Positions 52,818 to 61,956 of a DNA stretch of 64,000 nt are shown here, one piece after another. Source of the DNA: Xaviernesmea oryzae (GTDB taxonomy: Bacteria; Pseudomonadota; Alphaproteobacteria; Rhizobiales; Rhizobiaceae); contig NZ_FOAM01000017.1 of the NCBI RefSeq assembly GCF_900109605.1, positions 62,001 through 126,000 on the forward strand, given 5' to 3'. How positions within the stretch are numbered: position 1 is the stretch's first letter; the number at the start of each line of letters is the position of its first letter. Made by a program: the position numbers and the translations under genes. The notes under the pieces are model-generated. The model had not been told where the DNA came from. It did no database searches and saw only the letters and a list, made by a program, of their open reading frames with translations.

Positions 52818-53477
52818 ATGACCCTACGCTTCGGCCTTCTCTGCTTTCCCAATGTCCAGCAGCTCGATCTGACCGCTCCCTACGAGGTTTTCGCTTCCGT
52901 TCCCGGTGCCGAGGTGCATCTCGTTTGGAAGGATCTCGAACCCATCCGATCCGCAACCGGCCTCTGGCTGACGCCGAACTCATGCTTTGCCGATGCGCCG
53001 GATTTCGATGTGTTCTGCGTGCCCGGCGGTGCCGGCATCAATGCGCTGCTGACCGATGAGGAGACGCTGGATTTCGTGCGGCAGAAAGCGGCCACTGCGC
53101 GCTTCGTCACCTCGGTCTGCACCGGCGCACTGGTGCTCGGCAAGGCCGGCCTGCTCCAAGGCAAGCGGGCGACGACCCATTGGAACGCGCATGATTTTCT
53201 CCCGCACTTCGGGGCGATCCCGGTCAGGGAGCGGGTCGTTCGCGATCGCCAGCTCATGACCGCCGGCGGCGTGACATCCGGTATCGATTTCGGCCTCGCC
53301 GTTGTTGCCGAATTGCTGGGTCAGGAGGAGGCTGAGACCATTCAGCTGTCGCTGGAATATGCGCCCGCGCCGCCCTTTGGCGCAGGCCTGCCGGAACACG
53401 CCACGGCGGCGGTCCTAGCTTCGGCAATGGCGCGAATGAACACATCGCGTCAGGAGCGAGAGGCGCTGCTGGGCTGA
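52818..53477 (+). CDS. inhA: Isonitrile hydratase-like DJ-1/PfpI protein
   Basis: The 219-residue DJ-1/PfpI enzyme has Asp17 (QQLDLTAPYEVF), nucleophile Cys101 and Thr102 (TSVCTGALVLGKAGLLQGKRATTHW). This is the residue set recalled for Pseudomonas isocyanide hydratase InhA, which hydrates isonitriles to N-formamides. AAGGA lies upstream of ATG 52818. It is divergent from a GlxA-type regulator of the same fold. Substrate identity remains an inference from the matching residues. Confidence 0.8.
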   Translation: MTLRFGLLCFPNVQQLDLTAPYEVFASVPGAEVHLVWKDLEPIRSATGLWLTPNSCFADAPDFDVFCVPGGAGINALLTDEETLDFVRQKAATARFVTSVCTGALVLGKAGLLQGKRATTHWNAHDFLPHFGAIPVRERVVRDRQLMTAGGVTSGIDFGLAVVAELLGQEEAETIQLSLEYAPAPPFGAGLPEHATAAVLASAMARMNTSRQEREALLG

Positions 53478-53553
53478 ACAGCGGCGTCAGGCGCATATGG
53501 CGGCGCGTCGTTCCCGAGCCGTCATCCACATGCGCGCTGTCCGCTCTTTCATC

Positions 53554-54396
53554 TTACCGCAATCCCTCGGCCAGCCAGCCATGCAGCGCCTTGCTGGCGG
53601 CGAGGATATCGCCTTCCGGTGTGACGGGGCCGCCGGAAAAGGCGGTCACCACGCCGCCGGCTTCGCGCACGAGAAGGGCGGCTGCGCCATAATCATGCAC
53701 GGACAGGCCATCTTCGAAGAAGCCGTCGAGCCGCCCGCAGGCGACATAGGCGATGGAGAGCGCTGCAGAGCCGAGCCTGCGCACGCCCGCTGTGGTGTCC
53801 ATCAGGCGCTTCAGCGCTGCGAAATAGGTGTCCGGCGAAACGGCCTTGACCTGGCCCGGCACGGGCAGGCCCGCGCCGACAAGCGCATCCTCCGGCTTGC
53901 CATGCTCGATGCAGGCGATCCGTTCGCCGTTCAAAAAGGCGCCGGCGCCCTGTTCGGCACTGAACAACTCATCGAGCATCGGGTCATAGACGATGCCGGC
54001 CGTCACCGCGCCCGCTTCGACAATGCAGACGGTGATGGCGAAATGCGGCAGCCCCCAGGCAAAATTGGTCGTGCCGTCGATCGGGTCGATGTGAATGATG
54101 GGTGCGCCCTCACGCGCCGCGCGGTCGCCGACCGCCTCTTCGCCCTGAATGGCATGATCGGGAAAGGCGCGGCTGAGTTCGTCAACGAGCAGGCGTTCGA
54201 CCGCGACATCGATCTCCGTCTGATAATCGCGCGGGCCCTTGGCGGTCATCTGATCGGGCAGGCGGCGGCGTAGGGCAGGGCGGGCGGTCTCCGCCGCTTT
54301 CAGCACAGCCGTCGCCAGCGCCGTCAACCGAGCGGATGCATGGCTGGGCAAAGCCGGGCCGGCGGAGGCCAGAGCAGAGGAGAGGGCGGAAGACAT
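53554..54396 (-). CDS. Inositol-monophosphatase-family phosphatase (second)
   Basis: The 280-residue phosphatase has QGEEAVGD (84-91), HIDPIDGTTNFAWGLPHFA (from 102) and SVHDYGAAALLVREAGG (about 241), the complete metal-binding set. ATG 54396 is used; an upstream extension is not conserved. It mirrors the first phosphatase at the other edge of the phosphodiester region. No clear PhoB box was found before it. Confidence 0.85.
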   Translation of the reverse strand: MSSALSSALASAGPALPSHASARLTALATAVLKAAETARPALRRRLPDQMTAKGPRDYQTEIDVAVERLLVDELSRAFPDHAIQGEEAVGDRAAREGAPIIHIDPIDGTTNFAWGLPHFAITVCIVEAGAVTAGIVYDPMLDELFSAEQGAGAFLNGERIACIEHGKPEDALVGAGLPVPGQVKAVSPDTYFAALKRLMDTTAGVRRLGSAALSIAYVACGRLDGFFEDGLSVHDYGAAALLVREAGGVVTAFSGGPVTPEGDILAASKALHGWLAEGLR

Positions 54397-54653
54397 GATA
54401 ACCTCGTAAGCGCAATGAGACACGCGGCTGCCTTGACACAGTCGCATGTCGCTTTTTTGAAGCGCTGGCGAAAGCTCGCAGGATTTTGCCGATCTTGATG
54501 GCGCATGGCCTGCCATAACGATTGCTTTGAAAGCATACGTTTACCCTTTGCCGCTAGCGTTCCGGCTGATATCGATCGCGCCGCTTGTCTCCTCTGGATG
54601 AGCGGATGCCGCAACGGCGCGGCCAAGTGCGGATCAAGGCATCGAGGCTTCCC

Positions 54654-56114
54654 ATGACAAGCGCTTTCGGCGATGAGACGTTTTTCGAGCTCGCGCCGAT
54701 TCCCATGTGGATCGAGGATTTCAGCGGCATCAGGGCGCTGTTCGACACCTGGCGAGCCGAGGGCGTCACCGATCTCAAGGCGTTTCTCGAGGCCGATCCG
54801 GCCCGCGTTGCCGCTTGCTCGGGCAGCATTCGCATCCTTGCCGTCAATCGCCGCACATTGGAGCTGTTCGAGGCGGAAAGCCTTGAGCATCTCGTTGCCC
54901 ATATCGATCTCGTCTTCCGCGACGAGATGCTGACGAGCCATATCAGTGAGTTGTGCCAGCTATGGGATGGGCAGACGAATTTTCTCAGCCATGCCGTGAA
55001 TTATACGCTGAGGGGGCGGCGGCTGGATATCCAGCTGCGCGGCCAGATCCTGCCTGGCCATGAGGAGCGCTTCGACCGGCTGCTCCTGACAACGGAGGAT
55101 GTGACACCGCGCGAGGCGGCGCGCCGGGCCGAAGCACGCCATCGGGCCTATGCCGAAGGGATCTTCGAACATTCGCCTGTCTCGCTCTGGGTCGAGGATT
55201 TCAGCCAGATCAAGATCCTGCTGGACGACCTGCGCGACAGCGGCATCGAGGATCTGCGCGTGTTCACCGATGTGCATCCCGAATTCGTTCAGCGCTGCAT
55301 GAGCGAGATCAAGGTCATCGACATCAACCAGGCGACGCTCGATCTGTTTTGCGCGCCGGACCGAGCGACCTTGCTGCAAAGCCTCGGCGAGATCTTTCGC
55401 GGTGATATGGAGGCGCATTTCCGCGAGCAGCTGATAGAGCTGTGGAACGGACGTCTTCTGCATCATCGCGAAGTGGTGAACTACGCGCTGGACGGTTCGC
55501 AGCGTTACGTGCTCCTGCAATTCTCAGTCCTGCCGGGCCATGAAGAAGATTGGGCGCTCGTGCAAGTGGCGCTGACCGACATCACGGCGCGCAAGAAGGC
55601 GGAAGCCTATCTGGAATATCTCGGCCGGCACGACGTGCTGACCAAGCTGCGCAACCGCGCCTTTTATATGGACGAGGTGAAGCGCCTGCAGCGCAAGACC
55701 CTGCGGCCGGTTTCGGCTGTTATCATCGATCTCAATGGTCTGAAGGAGGCCAATGATACGCTGGGCCATGAGGCAGGAGATAGCCTGCTGCGCCGCATGG
55801 GTGAGGTGCTGAACGGCGTGGTCTCGCCGCCAAACCAGGCCGCCCGCATCGGCGGCGACGAGTTTGCCGTGCTCTTGCCCGGCGCCGACCGCCAGGCCGC
55901 TGCCGCGATCGTCGACACGATTTACGACCTGCTGAAGATCAACAATCAGTTCTACTCCGATTTGCCGGTCTCCATTGCCCTGGGTGTGGCCACCACCGAG
56001 CCGGGCGAAACGATCGAGGCCGTCCTTCGTCGCGCCGATCTTGCCATGTATGAGCACAAGCGGGCGCTGCAGGCGAGCGGCCAATCGACGAAGACGGCGC
56101 GCAAATACGGCTGA
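54654..56114 (+). CDS. Diguanylate cyclase with two PAS-like sensor repeats
   Basis: The 486-residue protein has two similar N-terminal units, each starting PxxxWxEDFSxIxxLxD (residues about 16-150 and 175-315). Each contains a VNRRTLELF/INQATLDLF strand, which looks like a tandem PAS-like duplication. The GGDEF domain (about 330-475) has the intact active site ARIGGDEFAVLLPG (about residue 400) and HDVLTKLRNRAFY, so it should make c-di-GMP. It lacks membrane segments and is probably cytoplasmic. ATG 54654 has GAGG upstream. Confidence 0.88.
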   Translation: MTSAFGDETFFELAPIPMWIEDFSGIRALFDTWRAEGVTDLKAFLEADPARVAACSGSIRILAVNRRTLELFEAESLEHLVAHIDLVFRDEMLTSHISELCQLWDGQTNFLSHAVNYTLRGRRLDIQLRGQILPGHEERFDRLLLTTEDVTPREAARRAEARHRAYAEGIFEHSPVSLWVEDFSQIKILLDDLRDSGIEDLRVFTDVHPEFVQRCMSEIKVIDINQATLDLFCAPDRATLLQSLGEIFRGDMEAHFREQLIELWNGRLLHHREVVNYALDGSQRYVLLQFSVLPGHEEDWALVQVALTDITARKKAEAYLEYLGRHDVLTKLRNRAFYMDEVKRLQRKTLRPVSAVIIDLNGLKEANDTLGHEAGDSLLRRMGEVLNGVVSPPNQAARIGGDEFAVLLPGADRQAAAAIVDTIYDLLKINNQFYSDLPVSIALGVATTEPGETIEAVLRRADLAMYEHKRALQASGQSTKTARKYG

Positions 56115-56606
56115 GCGCTGCCCTTCTAAGGCCGCGGCTGTGTCCAGTGCATCGACATCGGCCAAACCGCCCATGTCAGTGCCTGATGCACCCCATGCCG
56201 GATGATTTGCGCCTCCGCCATTGAGCTGCGGCAATGACGGCACCCCTTCCTCCCTGATCGTGACCGCTGCAAAGCACCACAGATCTATCGTGGCGCTCGA
56301 TGTGGCTGCTTCTTCCCGGATGATCTTGAAAGGCAACTTTCCCATTCGCTGCCATTTGGCGGACGCAGGTCCTCCTGCAGCAGGATGTTGCAGCGCACAT
56401 CATCATATTCTGATTACCCTCTTGTATGATGAATGAATCCAGCTTTAAGATGCGCCGAAAGCATGCGTCTTAAGGCGGGTGAATCGCCAAGAGGTTTGCT
56501 GGAAAAAACCGTGCTCTGCGCTTTGATGCGGACACGATGCGCTTTGCCTTGCTAGCCGGAGAGGATCGCAAGGGCATTGTCGAAGCGGATGGAGCGAGGA
56601 GGATCG
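56115..56606. other. Intergenic stretch upstream of dgoR
   Basis: About 490 bases with no supportable gene. Near 56424, TTGTATGATGAATGAA is an AT-rich stretch that might hold the dgoR promoter or a GntR site, but it is not a convincing palindrome. Small open frames on both strands are unconserved. Confidence 0.35.
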
Positions 56607-57353
56607 ATGGAAAAGGGCGAGCATACCGCGCCTGCGCCAACGCGCCGTCCGCGCGTCAAAGCCTCGATCACCCGTGCGCTGGCCGCCGATATCTGTGACG
56701 GCGTCTTTGCTGCCGGCGATCTTCTTCCGCGCGAAAACGATCTGGGCCAGCGCTATGGCGTCAGCCGAACCGTCATTCGCGAGGCGCTGAAGGTGCTGGA
56801 GTCCAAGGGCTTCGTGGTCGGCCGCTCGCGCATCGGTACGCGGGTTTGCGCGCGTGGGGACTGGAAGATCCTCGATCCGCAGGTGCTCGACTGGATCGGC
56901 GAACGGATCGTCGACTTCGATCTCGTTTCCGCCATTCTGGAGGCGCGCCGTACCATCGAGCCTGTTGCTGCCGAACTGGCCGCGGCCAGGGCGAGCGTGC
57001 AGGAAATCGCCGATCTCGATGCCGCCTGGCAGCGCATGCGCGATGGCGAGGGCGACCTTCTCGCCTTTACCGAGGCCGATGTCGCTTTTCACGCCGGACT
57101 GCTCAAGGCCAGTCACAATCGCGTCTTCAGCGAGCTGTCCGGGGTGATCGAGGCCGCACTGCGCTTCTCGCTGAAGCTCTCCAATGCCGCCGTCGCCACC
57201 CATGAGGAAGCGCTCGATGTGCACCGCCAGCTCGTCGAGGCCTTGCGCCTGCGTGATGGGGCGGCAGCGCGCCAATGCTCGCAGCGCATGCTCGATCTTG
57301 CCGAGCGCGACCTGACCGGCGGCCACAGACGGCCGTCCGACGGCCCCGCTTGA
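56607..57353 (+). CDS. dgoR: GntR-family regulator, FadR/FCD type (DgoR-like)
   Basis: The 248-residue regulator has an N-terminal winged helix (ASITRALAADICDGVFAAGDLLPRENDLGQRYGVSRTVIREALKVLESKGFVVGRSRIGTRV, then RGDWKILDPQVLDW, the DgoR-type signature) and an FCD ligand domain (FTEADVAFHAGLLKASHNRVF). GAGGAGG precedes ATG 56607. It is 65 bases upstream of the galactonate dehydratase gene on the same strand and probably represses it until its sugar-acid ligand is present. Confidence 0.87.
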   Translation: MEKGEHTAPAPTRRPRVKASITRALAADICDGVFAAGDLLPRENDLGQRYGVSRTVIREALKVLESKGFVVGRSRIGTRVCARGDWKILDPQVLDWIGERIVDFDLVSAILEARRTIEPVAAELAAARASVQEIADLDAAWQRMRDGEGDLLAFTEADVAFHAGLLKASHNRVFSELSGVIEAALRFSLKLSNAAVATHEEALDVHRQLVEALRLRDGAAARQCSQRMLDLAERDLTGGHRRPSDGPA

Positions 57354-57418
57354 ACGCGGCGCGGCCTTTCACCTTCGAACAAGCTTCTTCAACCAAGGAC
57401 GTCTAGGGACCCGAACCG

Positions 57419-58567
57419 ATGAAGATCACCAAGCTCACCACCTATATCGTGCCGCCGCGCTGGCTTTTTCTTAAAGTAGAGACCGACGAGGGCATCGTCG
57501 GCTGGGGCGAGCCCGTCGTCGAGGGGCGCGCGCTCACCGTCGAGGCGGCCGTGCACGAGCTCTCCGATTATCTGATCGGCAAGGACCCGTTCCTGATCGA
57601 GGATCACTGGAACGTCATGTATCGCGGCGGCTTCTATCGCGGCGGCGCGGTGCATATGAGCGCGATCTCGGGCATCGACCAGGCACTCTGGGACATCAAG
57701 GGCAAGGCGCTCGGCCAGCCGATCCACTCGCTGCTCGGCGGGCAGGTGCGCGATAAGATCAAGGTCTATTCCTGGATCGGCGGCGACCGCCCGGCCGATG
57801 TCGCCAACAATGCCCGCGACGTGGTTGCGCGCGGCTTCAAGGCCATCAAGCTCAACGGCTGCGAGGAAATGCAGATCGTCGATACCTGGGAAAAGGTGGA
57901 GAAGGCGGTCGAGACCATCGCCATCATTCGCGAGGCCATCGGCCCGCATATCGGCATCGGCGTCGATTTCCATGGCCGCGTGCACAAGCCGATGGCGAAG
58001 GTTTTGGCCAAGGAGCTGCAGCCCTACAATCTCCTCTTCATCGAGGAGCCGGTACTTTCCGAAAATCGCGAGACGCTGAAGGAAATCGCCAATCATTGCT
58101 CGACGCCGATCGCGCTCGGTGAGCGGCTCTATTCGCGCTGGGACTTCAAGGGCGTTCTCTCGGACGGCTATGTCGACATTCTCCAGCCCGACCTCTCGCA
58201 TGCCGGCGGCATCACCGAATGCCGCAAGATCGCGGCCATGGCCGAAGCCTATGATGTGGCGCTGGCGCCGCATTGCCCGCTTGGGCCCATTGCGCTTGCC
58301 GCCTGCCTTCAGGTCGATGCCGTCTCCTACAATGCCTTCATCCAGGAACAGAGCCTCGGCATCCACTACAACAAGGGCAATGACATCCTCGATTACATCT
58401 CCAACAAGGAGGTGTTCCACTATGCCGACGGCTTCGTCAGCATCCCGCAAGGCCCCGGCCTGGGCATCGAGGTGGACGAAGCCTATGTGATCGAACGCGC
58501 CAAGGAAGGCCACCGCTGGCGCAACCCGATCTGGCGCCATGCCGACGGCAGCGTTGCCGAGTGGTAA
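57419..58567 (+). CDS. dgoD: D-galactonate dehydratase (enolase superfamily)
   Basis: The 382-residue protein, equal in length to E. coli DgoD, begins [38 protein letters not shown]. Metal ligands are in [18 protein letters not shown] and [14 protein letters not shown], and the base His in [18 protein letters not shown]. It dehydrates D-galactonate to 2-keto-3-deoxygalactonate. The kinase and aldolase of the pathway (dgoK, dgoA) are not adjacent. Confidence 0.92.
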   Translation: MKITKLTTYIVPPRWLFLKVETDEGIVGWGEPVVEGRALTVEAAVHELSDYLIGKDPFLIEDHWNVMYRGGFYRGGAVHMSAISGIDQALWDIKGKALGQPIHSLLGGQVRDKIKVYSWIGGDRPADVANNARDVVARGFKAIKLNGCEEMQIVDTWEKVEKAVETIAIIREAIGPHIGIGVDFHGRVHKPMAKVLAKELQPYNLLFIEEPVLSENRETLKEIANHCSTPIALGERLYSRWDFKGVLSDGYVDILQPDLSHAGGITECRKIAAMAEAYDVALAPHCPLGPIALAACLQVDAVSYNAFIQEQSLGIHYNKGNDILDYISNKEVFHYADGFVSIPQGPGLGIEVDEAYVIERAKEGHRWRNPIWRHADGSVAEW

Positions 58568-58592
58568 GAGCGTGTCCTGAGTGACAGGACAG

Positions 58593-58619
58593 GCCGGCGG
58601 AGCGATCCGCCGGCTTTTT
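58593..58619 (+). terminator. Rho-independent terminator of dgoRD
   Basis: GCCGGCGGA, loop GCGA and TCCGCCGGC are followed directly by TTTTT: a textbook terminator 25 bases after the dgoD stop. Confidence 0.92.
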
Positions 58620-58633
58620 GCATCACAGAAGGG

Positions 58634-58653
58634 GCCTCCTACGGGGAGGCTTT
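58634..58653 (+). terminator. Second short hairpin terminator
   Basis: GCCTCC, loop TACGG, GGAGGC followed by TTT. It lies 14 bases after the dgoD terminator and insulates the small gene pair downstream. Confidence 0.5.
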
Positions 58654-58759
58654 CATCAGTAAGCGGTTTTTATGCGACAACAGCCCCTGTTTGTTCTAAT
58701 TTCAGAAGTAAGGGCTCAAGGATCGATCTGATCCAGCTTAGCTGAAAAGGGAGGCCTAA

Positions 58760-58951
58760 ATGCCCATTGCAGACACACATCTGGTCGATGTCGAGAAGCA
58801 CCGGGCACCGAAGCCCGTTCAAGATCACGACGACTATGGCGGAGTGGGCGCGGACGAATTTGGACGGCGCATCAAAGCCGACAATGAGAAGCGGCATGGC
58901 GACACCATTCGAAATTCCGATTGGAAGCCGTTTGGCGAGGCCGGTTGGTAA
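58760..58951 (+). CDS. Small hypothetical protein (putative antitoxin partner)
   Basis: The 63-residue hydrophilic protein MPIADTHLVDVEKHRAPKPV ends in NSDWKPFGEAGW and is preceded by a strong AAGGGAGG. It is rich in charged residues with no hydrophobic segment and no recognised family. Its stop codon abuts the GTG start of the next gene (TAAGTG), so the two are translated as a pair. If the next gene is a PemK-like toxin, this would be the antitoxin by position. Confidence 0.55.
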   Translation: MPIADTHLVDVEKHRAPKPVQDHDDYGGVGADEFGRRIKADNEKRHGDTIRNSDWKPFGEAGW

Positions 58952-59401
58952 GTGCCGGCGCCAAAATATGGCGACTATTGCGACGTTGCGGCGGTAGGGC
59001 TCCCGGCCGCCTTTTCTATCGTGTGGTGCCGCTTCCCCTACGAGGAGCATCCCGACGAGCCAGGGAAGGACTTGCGGCCTTGTCTGGTTCGGCAATCTTT
59101 TACGACCGAAATTGATGTCGGTGGGAAGACGCTTCTGATCGGTCTGATCGATACGGTATATGGCACCAAGCAGATCGATAGGTTTCCTCCTCCAAGAGGC
59201 TTTCACATAGATCGGGAGGAGGACAAGCGGGCGCTTGGACTGGTGTATGACACAGTCTTTCAACTCGACAATGTCGTGAGATTGGCGTGGACGCGCTCTT
59301 ATTTCGGCCCGGACAAGTCTGGTATGTTGTTTGGCAAGCAATTGAGCAGGCAGTTGCAAGAAGCGCTCAGGTCGCAATGGCTGGAGTTCCTTGGCCGGTG
59401 A
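58952..59401 (+). CDS. PemK/MazF-like protein (putative toxin)
   Basis: The 149-residue protein begins with GTG directly after the preceding stop. The stretch SIVWCRFPYEEHPDEPGKDLRPCLVRQSF followed by GKTLLIGLIDTVYGTK resembles the beta-barrel start of PemK/MazF endoribonucleases (a W-x-F/Y strand, then RPxLV). The rest (QLDNVVRLAWTRSYFG) is not diagnostic. The resemblance is by eye and moderate; it could equally be an unrelated hypothetical protein. Confidence 0.55.
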   Translation: MPAPKYGDYCDVAAVGLPAAFSIVWCRFPYEEHPDEPGKDLRPCLVRQSFTTEIDVGGKTLLIGLIDTVYGTKQIDRFPPPRGFHIDREEDKRALGLVYDTVFQLDNVVRLAWTRSYFGPDKSGMLFGKQLSRQLQEALRSQWLEFLGR

Positions 59402-59490
59402 TCGCATAGGATGGTGCTGGAAACCAATTCTGATGGCGAGCGAGCCCTATGCATGGGGACTTGAGCGATCCCCGTTGAATGGCGGCCTCA

Positions 59491-60774
59491 CTAAAATCGA
59501 TATCCCGCCAGATGCGCCACCTGCGCGCCTGCCTCGTAATAAGCCTCGCGCACGCTGCGGAATGCCTGCTCCTTCACCTCGGTGACCGGCAATGGCAGCG
59601 CGTCTTCGGACAGTTCGCCCAGTACATGGCGGGCGAGCGTCTTGCCGAAAACGGTGCCGGGGGCGATGCCGCGGCCGTTATAGCCTGAAAAACCGACCAT
59701 CTTGTCGCCGAAGCGGTGGAAGCGCGGCACGGCGTCGCTGGTCATGCCGATCTTGCCATACCATTCCGCCTCGAACGGGATATCGCCGATCTGCGGAAAC
59801 AGGGTCTTGAGTGCACGCTGGGCCCAGGCTCTATGTACGGCGGCACCCGTATTGCGCAGGGCGCCGACGCTGCCGAAGACGAGGCGGCCGGCTTGGTCCA
59901 TGCGGAAAGAGGAAAGGATCTCCTTGGTATCCCAGCAGCCCTCGCGCCTCGGTAGGATCGAGCGGCGCAGATTGTCCGACAGAGGACGCGTGGCGAAGTT
60001 GAAATAGGGCAGGTGCAGCTGCTCGGCGCGCACCTCTGCGAAGGGACCGGTGGAATAGGCGTCGGTGGCGACGATCACCCAATCGGCGGTGACCGAGCCG
60101 TTCGAGGTCGCCACCATCCAGCCGCTGCCACGGCGCTCGGCGGAGAGGACGGGCGAGCCGGAAAAGAGCTGGACGCCGGCGCCTTGCGCGGCATGGGCGA
60201 GCCCACGCGCATAGGCCAGCGGCTGGATCGTGCCCGCGCGGGGGTCGAAGAGCGCCCCGGCATAGGCTTCGCTGCCCACGCGCCGCGCCGTTTCCTCCGC
60301 CGAAAGCAGCTCGACAGGCGCGCCTCGGCTTGTCCATTGGCGATGACGCTCGCGCAGCTCTTTTAGGCCGGCCTCGCCGACCGCCAAATGCAGCGTGCCG
60401 TTGGTCTCGATCTCGCAGGCAATCCCGTGCTTTTCCACGAGGTCACGCACGAGCAGCGGCGCGCCGCCGAGAAGCTCAAGCGCCCGCTCGCCGTGAACCG
60501 GGCCCAGCACGCCGGGAATATCGTCCGGCATGACCCACATGCCGCCATTGATCAATCCGACATTGCGCCCCGCACCGCCAAACCCGAAATCGACCGCCTC
60601 CAGCAGCGCGACCGACAGGCCCGCTTCCGCCAGATGCAGCGCCGCCGAGATGCCGGTATAGCCGCCGCCCACCACGGCCACATCGGTGGTGATGGCGCCT
60701 GCCAGCACGGCTGTTTTCGGAGCCGGCGGCGCGGTCTTTTCCCAGAGGCCATGGGAGCGGGGGTCATTGAGCAT
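59491..60774 (-). CDS. FAD-dependent oxidoreductase (DAO family)
   Basis: The 427-residue D-amino-acid-oxidase-type flavoenzyme has dinucleotide motif DVAVVGGGYTGISAALHLAEAGLSVALLEA (about 31-60), GGAGRNVGLINGG and the C-terminal FAD motif MVGFSGYNGRGIAPGTVFGK. Such enzymes oxidise secondary amines, D-amino acids or gamma-glutamyl amines. ATG 60774 has AAAGG upstream; the longer frame is not conserved. It is divergent from the HutC-type regulator and probably belongs to the same amino-sugar/amine catabolic regulon. Confidence 0.87.
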   Translation of the reverse strand: MLNDPRSHGLWEKTAPPAPKTAVLAGAITTDVAVVGGGYTGISAALHLAEAGLSVALLEAVDFGFGGAGRNVGLINGGMWVMPDDIPGVLGPVHGERALELLGGAPLLVRDLVEKHGIACEIETNGTLHLAVGEAGLKELRERHRQWTSRGAPVELLSAEETARRVGSEAYAGALFDPRAGTIQPLAYARGLAHAAQGAGVQLFSGSPVLSAERRGSGWMVATSNGSVTADWVIVATDAYSTGPFAEVRAEQLHLPYFNFATRPLSDNLRRSILPRREGCWDTKEILSSFRMDQAGRLVFGSVGALRNTGAAVHRAWAQRALKTLFPQIGDIPFEAEWYGKIGMTSDAVPRFHRFGDKMVGFSGYNGRGIAPGTVFGKTLARHVLGELSEDALPLPVTEVKEQAFRSVREAYYEAGAQVAHLAGYRF

Positions 60775-61080
60775 GAGCAGGCCTTTCCTTGGCAGGCGAC
60801 GCACTGTCTGGCGCGCGGGCCGAGCGGATGAGGCCGGACCGACAGGGCGAATGTGACGATGCTTATCGCGCCAGCGGGTGGACGCAATCGATTCTTGGGC
60901 AAGACCTTCTTCCGAATTGGAATGATTTGATGCGCCGGCGCTGGATAAAGGCCAGACAACCCGCCGTGGCAGGCACCTTTGCGCTGTCCGTCAAGCTGTC
61001 ACGCGCCAGCCATTTGCAGTCCATCGATAAGACCAGTATAGCTCCGACAGATTTTTTCGCGATTTTGGGGAACGGGCGGC

Positions 61081-61845
61081 ATGGGCGATAACCTGCTGGT
61101 GGCGGAAATCGAGCGGGCGCTGGCCGAAGCCTCGGCGGAAGGGCCGCTCTACAAGCGGTTGAAGAGCGCTTTGGAGCAGGCCATTCGCGGTGGCGGGCGC
61201 GCCGGCGACGCCTTGCGGGCCGGCGCTGTGCTGCCGGGCGAGCGGGTGCTGGCCGCTGAACTCGGCCTGTCCCGGGTCACGGTGCGAAAGGCGCTTTCGC
61301 TTCTGGATGAGGAAGGCCTGATCAGCCGCCGCCAGGGCTCGCGCACGGAGATCGGTGCTCGCGTCGAAAAGTCGCTCTCGACGCTGACGAGCTTCAGCGA
61401 GGATATTCGCGCACGCGGTCAAACACCTGGATGTGTGTGGCTTTTCAAGCAGATGGCCAGACCTTCCTCCGCTGAGATGATGGCGCTCGGCATTGCCGGC
61501 CATGCCCCGGTTCTGCGCATGAAGCGCGTGCGGCTGGCCGATGGCCTGCCCATTGCCGTCGAGACATCGGCTGTGCCGGCGCGCTTTCTACCCACCCCGG
61601 AGACGGTCGGTGATTCGCTTTATGAGGCCTTGTCGGCCCGTGGCCTGATGCCGGAGCGGGCGGTGCAGCGCATGCGGGCCCGTGCCGCCGCGCCCGAGGA
61701 TGCGCTGCATCTGGCCTGCGATCCCGGTGCCCCGATCCTCGCCACGGAGCGCCGCTGCTTTCTGGCTGATGGCCAGATCGTCGAATATTGCGAGACCCGT
61801 TACAAAGGCGAGGTCTACGACTTCGTTTTCGAACTGCGCCGATAA
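61081..61845 (+). CDS. GntR-family regulator, HutC/UTRA type
   Basis: The 254-residue protein has a winged helix (PLYKRLKSALEQAI, AVLPGERVLAAELGLSRVTVRKALSLLDEEGLISRRQGSRTEI) and a UTRA ligand domain (MALGIAGHAPVLRMKRVRLADGLPIAVETSAVPARF; ALHLACDPGAPILATERRCFLADGQIVEYCETRYKGEVYDFVFELRR). UTRA regulators often bind phosphorylated amino sugars or histidine-pathway compounds. An ACCAGT inverted repeat follows its stop, before the nanE-nanK gene. Confidence 0.88.
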   Translation: MGDNLLVAEIERALAEASAEGPLYKRLKSALEQAIRGGGRAGDALRAGAVLPGERVLAAELGLSRVTVRKALSLLDEEGLISRRQGSRTEIGARVEKSLSTLTSFSEDIRARGQTPGCVWLFKQMARPSSAEMMALGIAGHAPVLRMKRVRLADGLPIAVETSAVPARFLPTPETVGDSLYEALSARGLMPERAVQRMRARAAAPEDALHLACDPGAPILATERRCFLADGQIVEYCETRYKGEVYDFVFELRR

Positions 61846-61846
61846 T

Positions 61847-61875
61847 ACCAGTTTTTGACTGGTTGCAATCTGGTC
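61847..61875. promoter_or_regulatory. ACCAGT-N5-ACTGGT operator before nanE-nanK
   Basis: The inverted repeat ACCAGTTTTTGACTGGT (61847-61863) is followed by a further half-site CTGGTC (61870-61875), 82 bases before the nanE-nanK start. A single ACCAGT half-site also lies upstream of the regulator gene near 61032, so the HutC-type protein may bind both places. Confidence 0.55.
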
Positions 61876-61956
61876 TTTTCTCCGTATCGTGACTGCCACA
61901 GGGATTGGCCGGGATCGGGAGCGGCCGTATCCCTGCGCTGTCCGAGCCGGGAGTGA

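Noticed and set aside
54397-54653. PhoB box before the second inositol-phosphatase gene
   Set aside because: TTGACACAGTCGCATGTC has at most one weak half-site; spacing and sequence do not fit the 11-base repeat.
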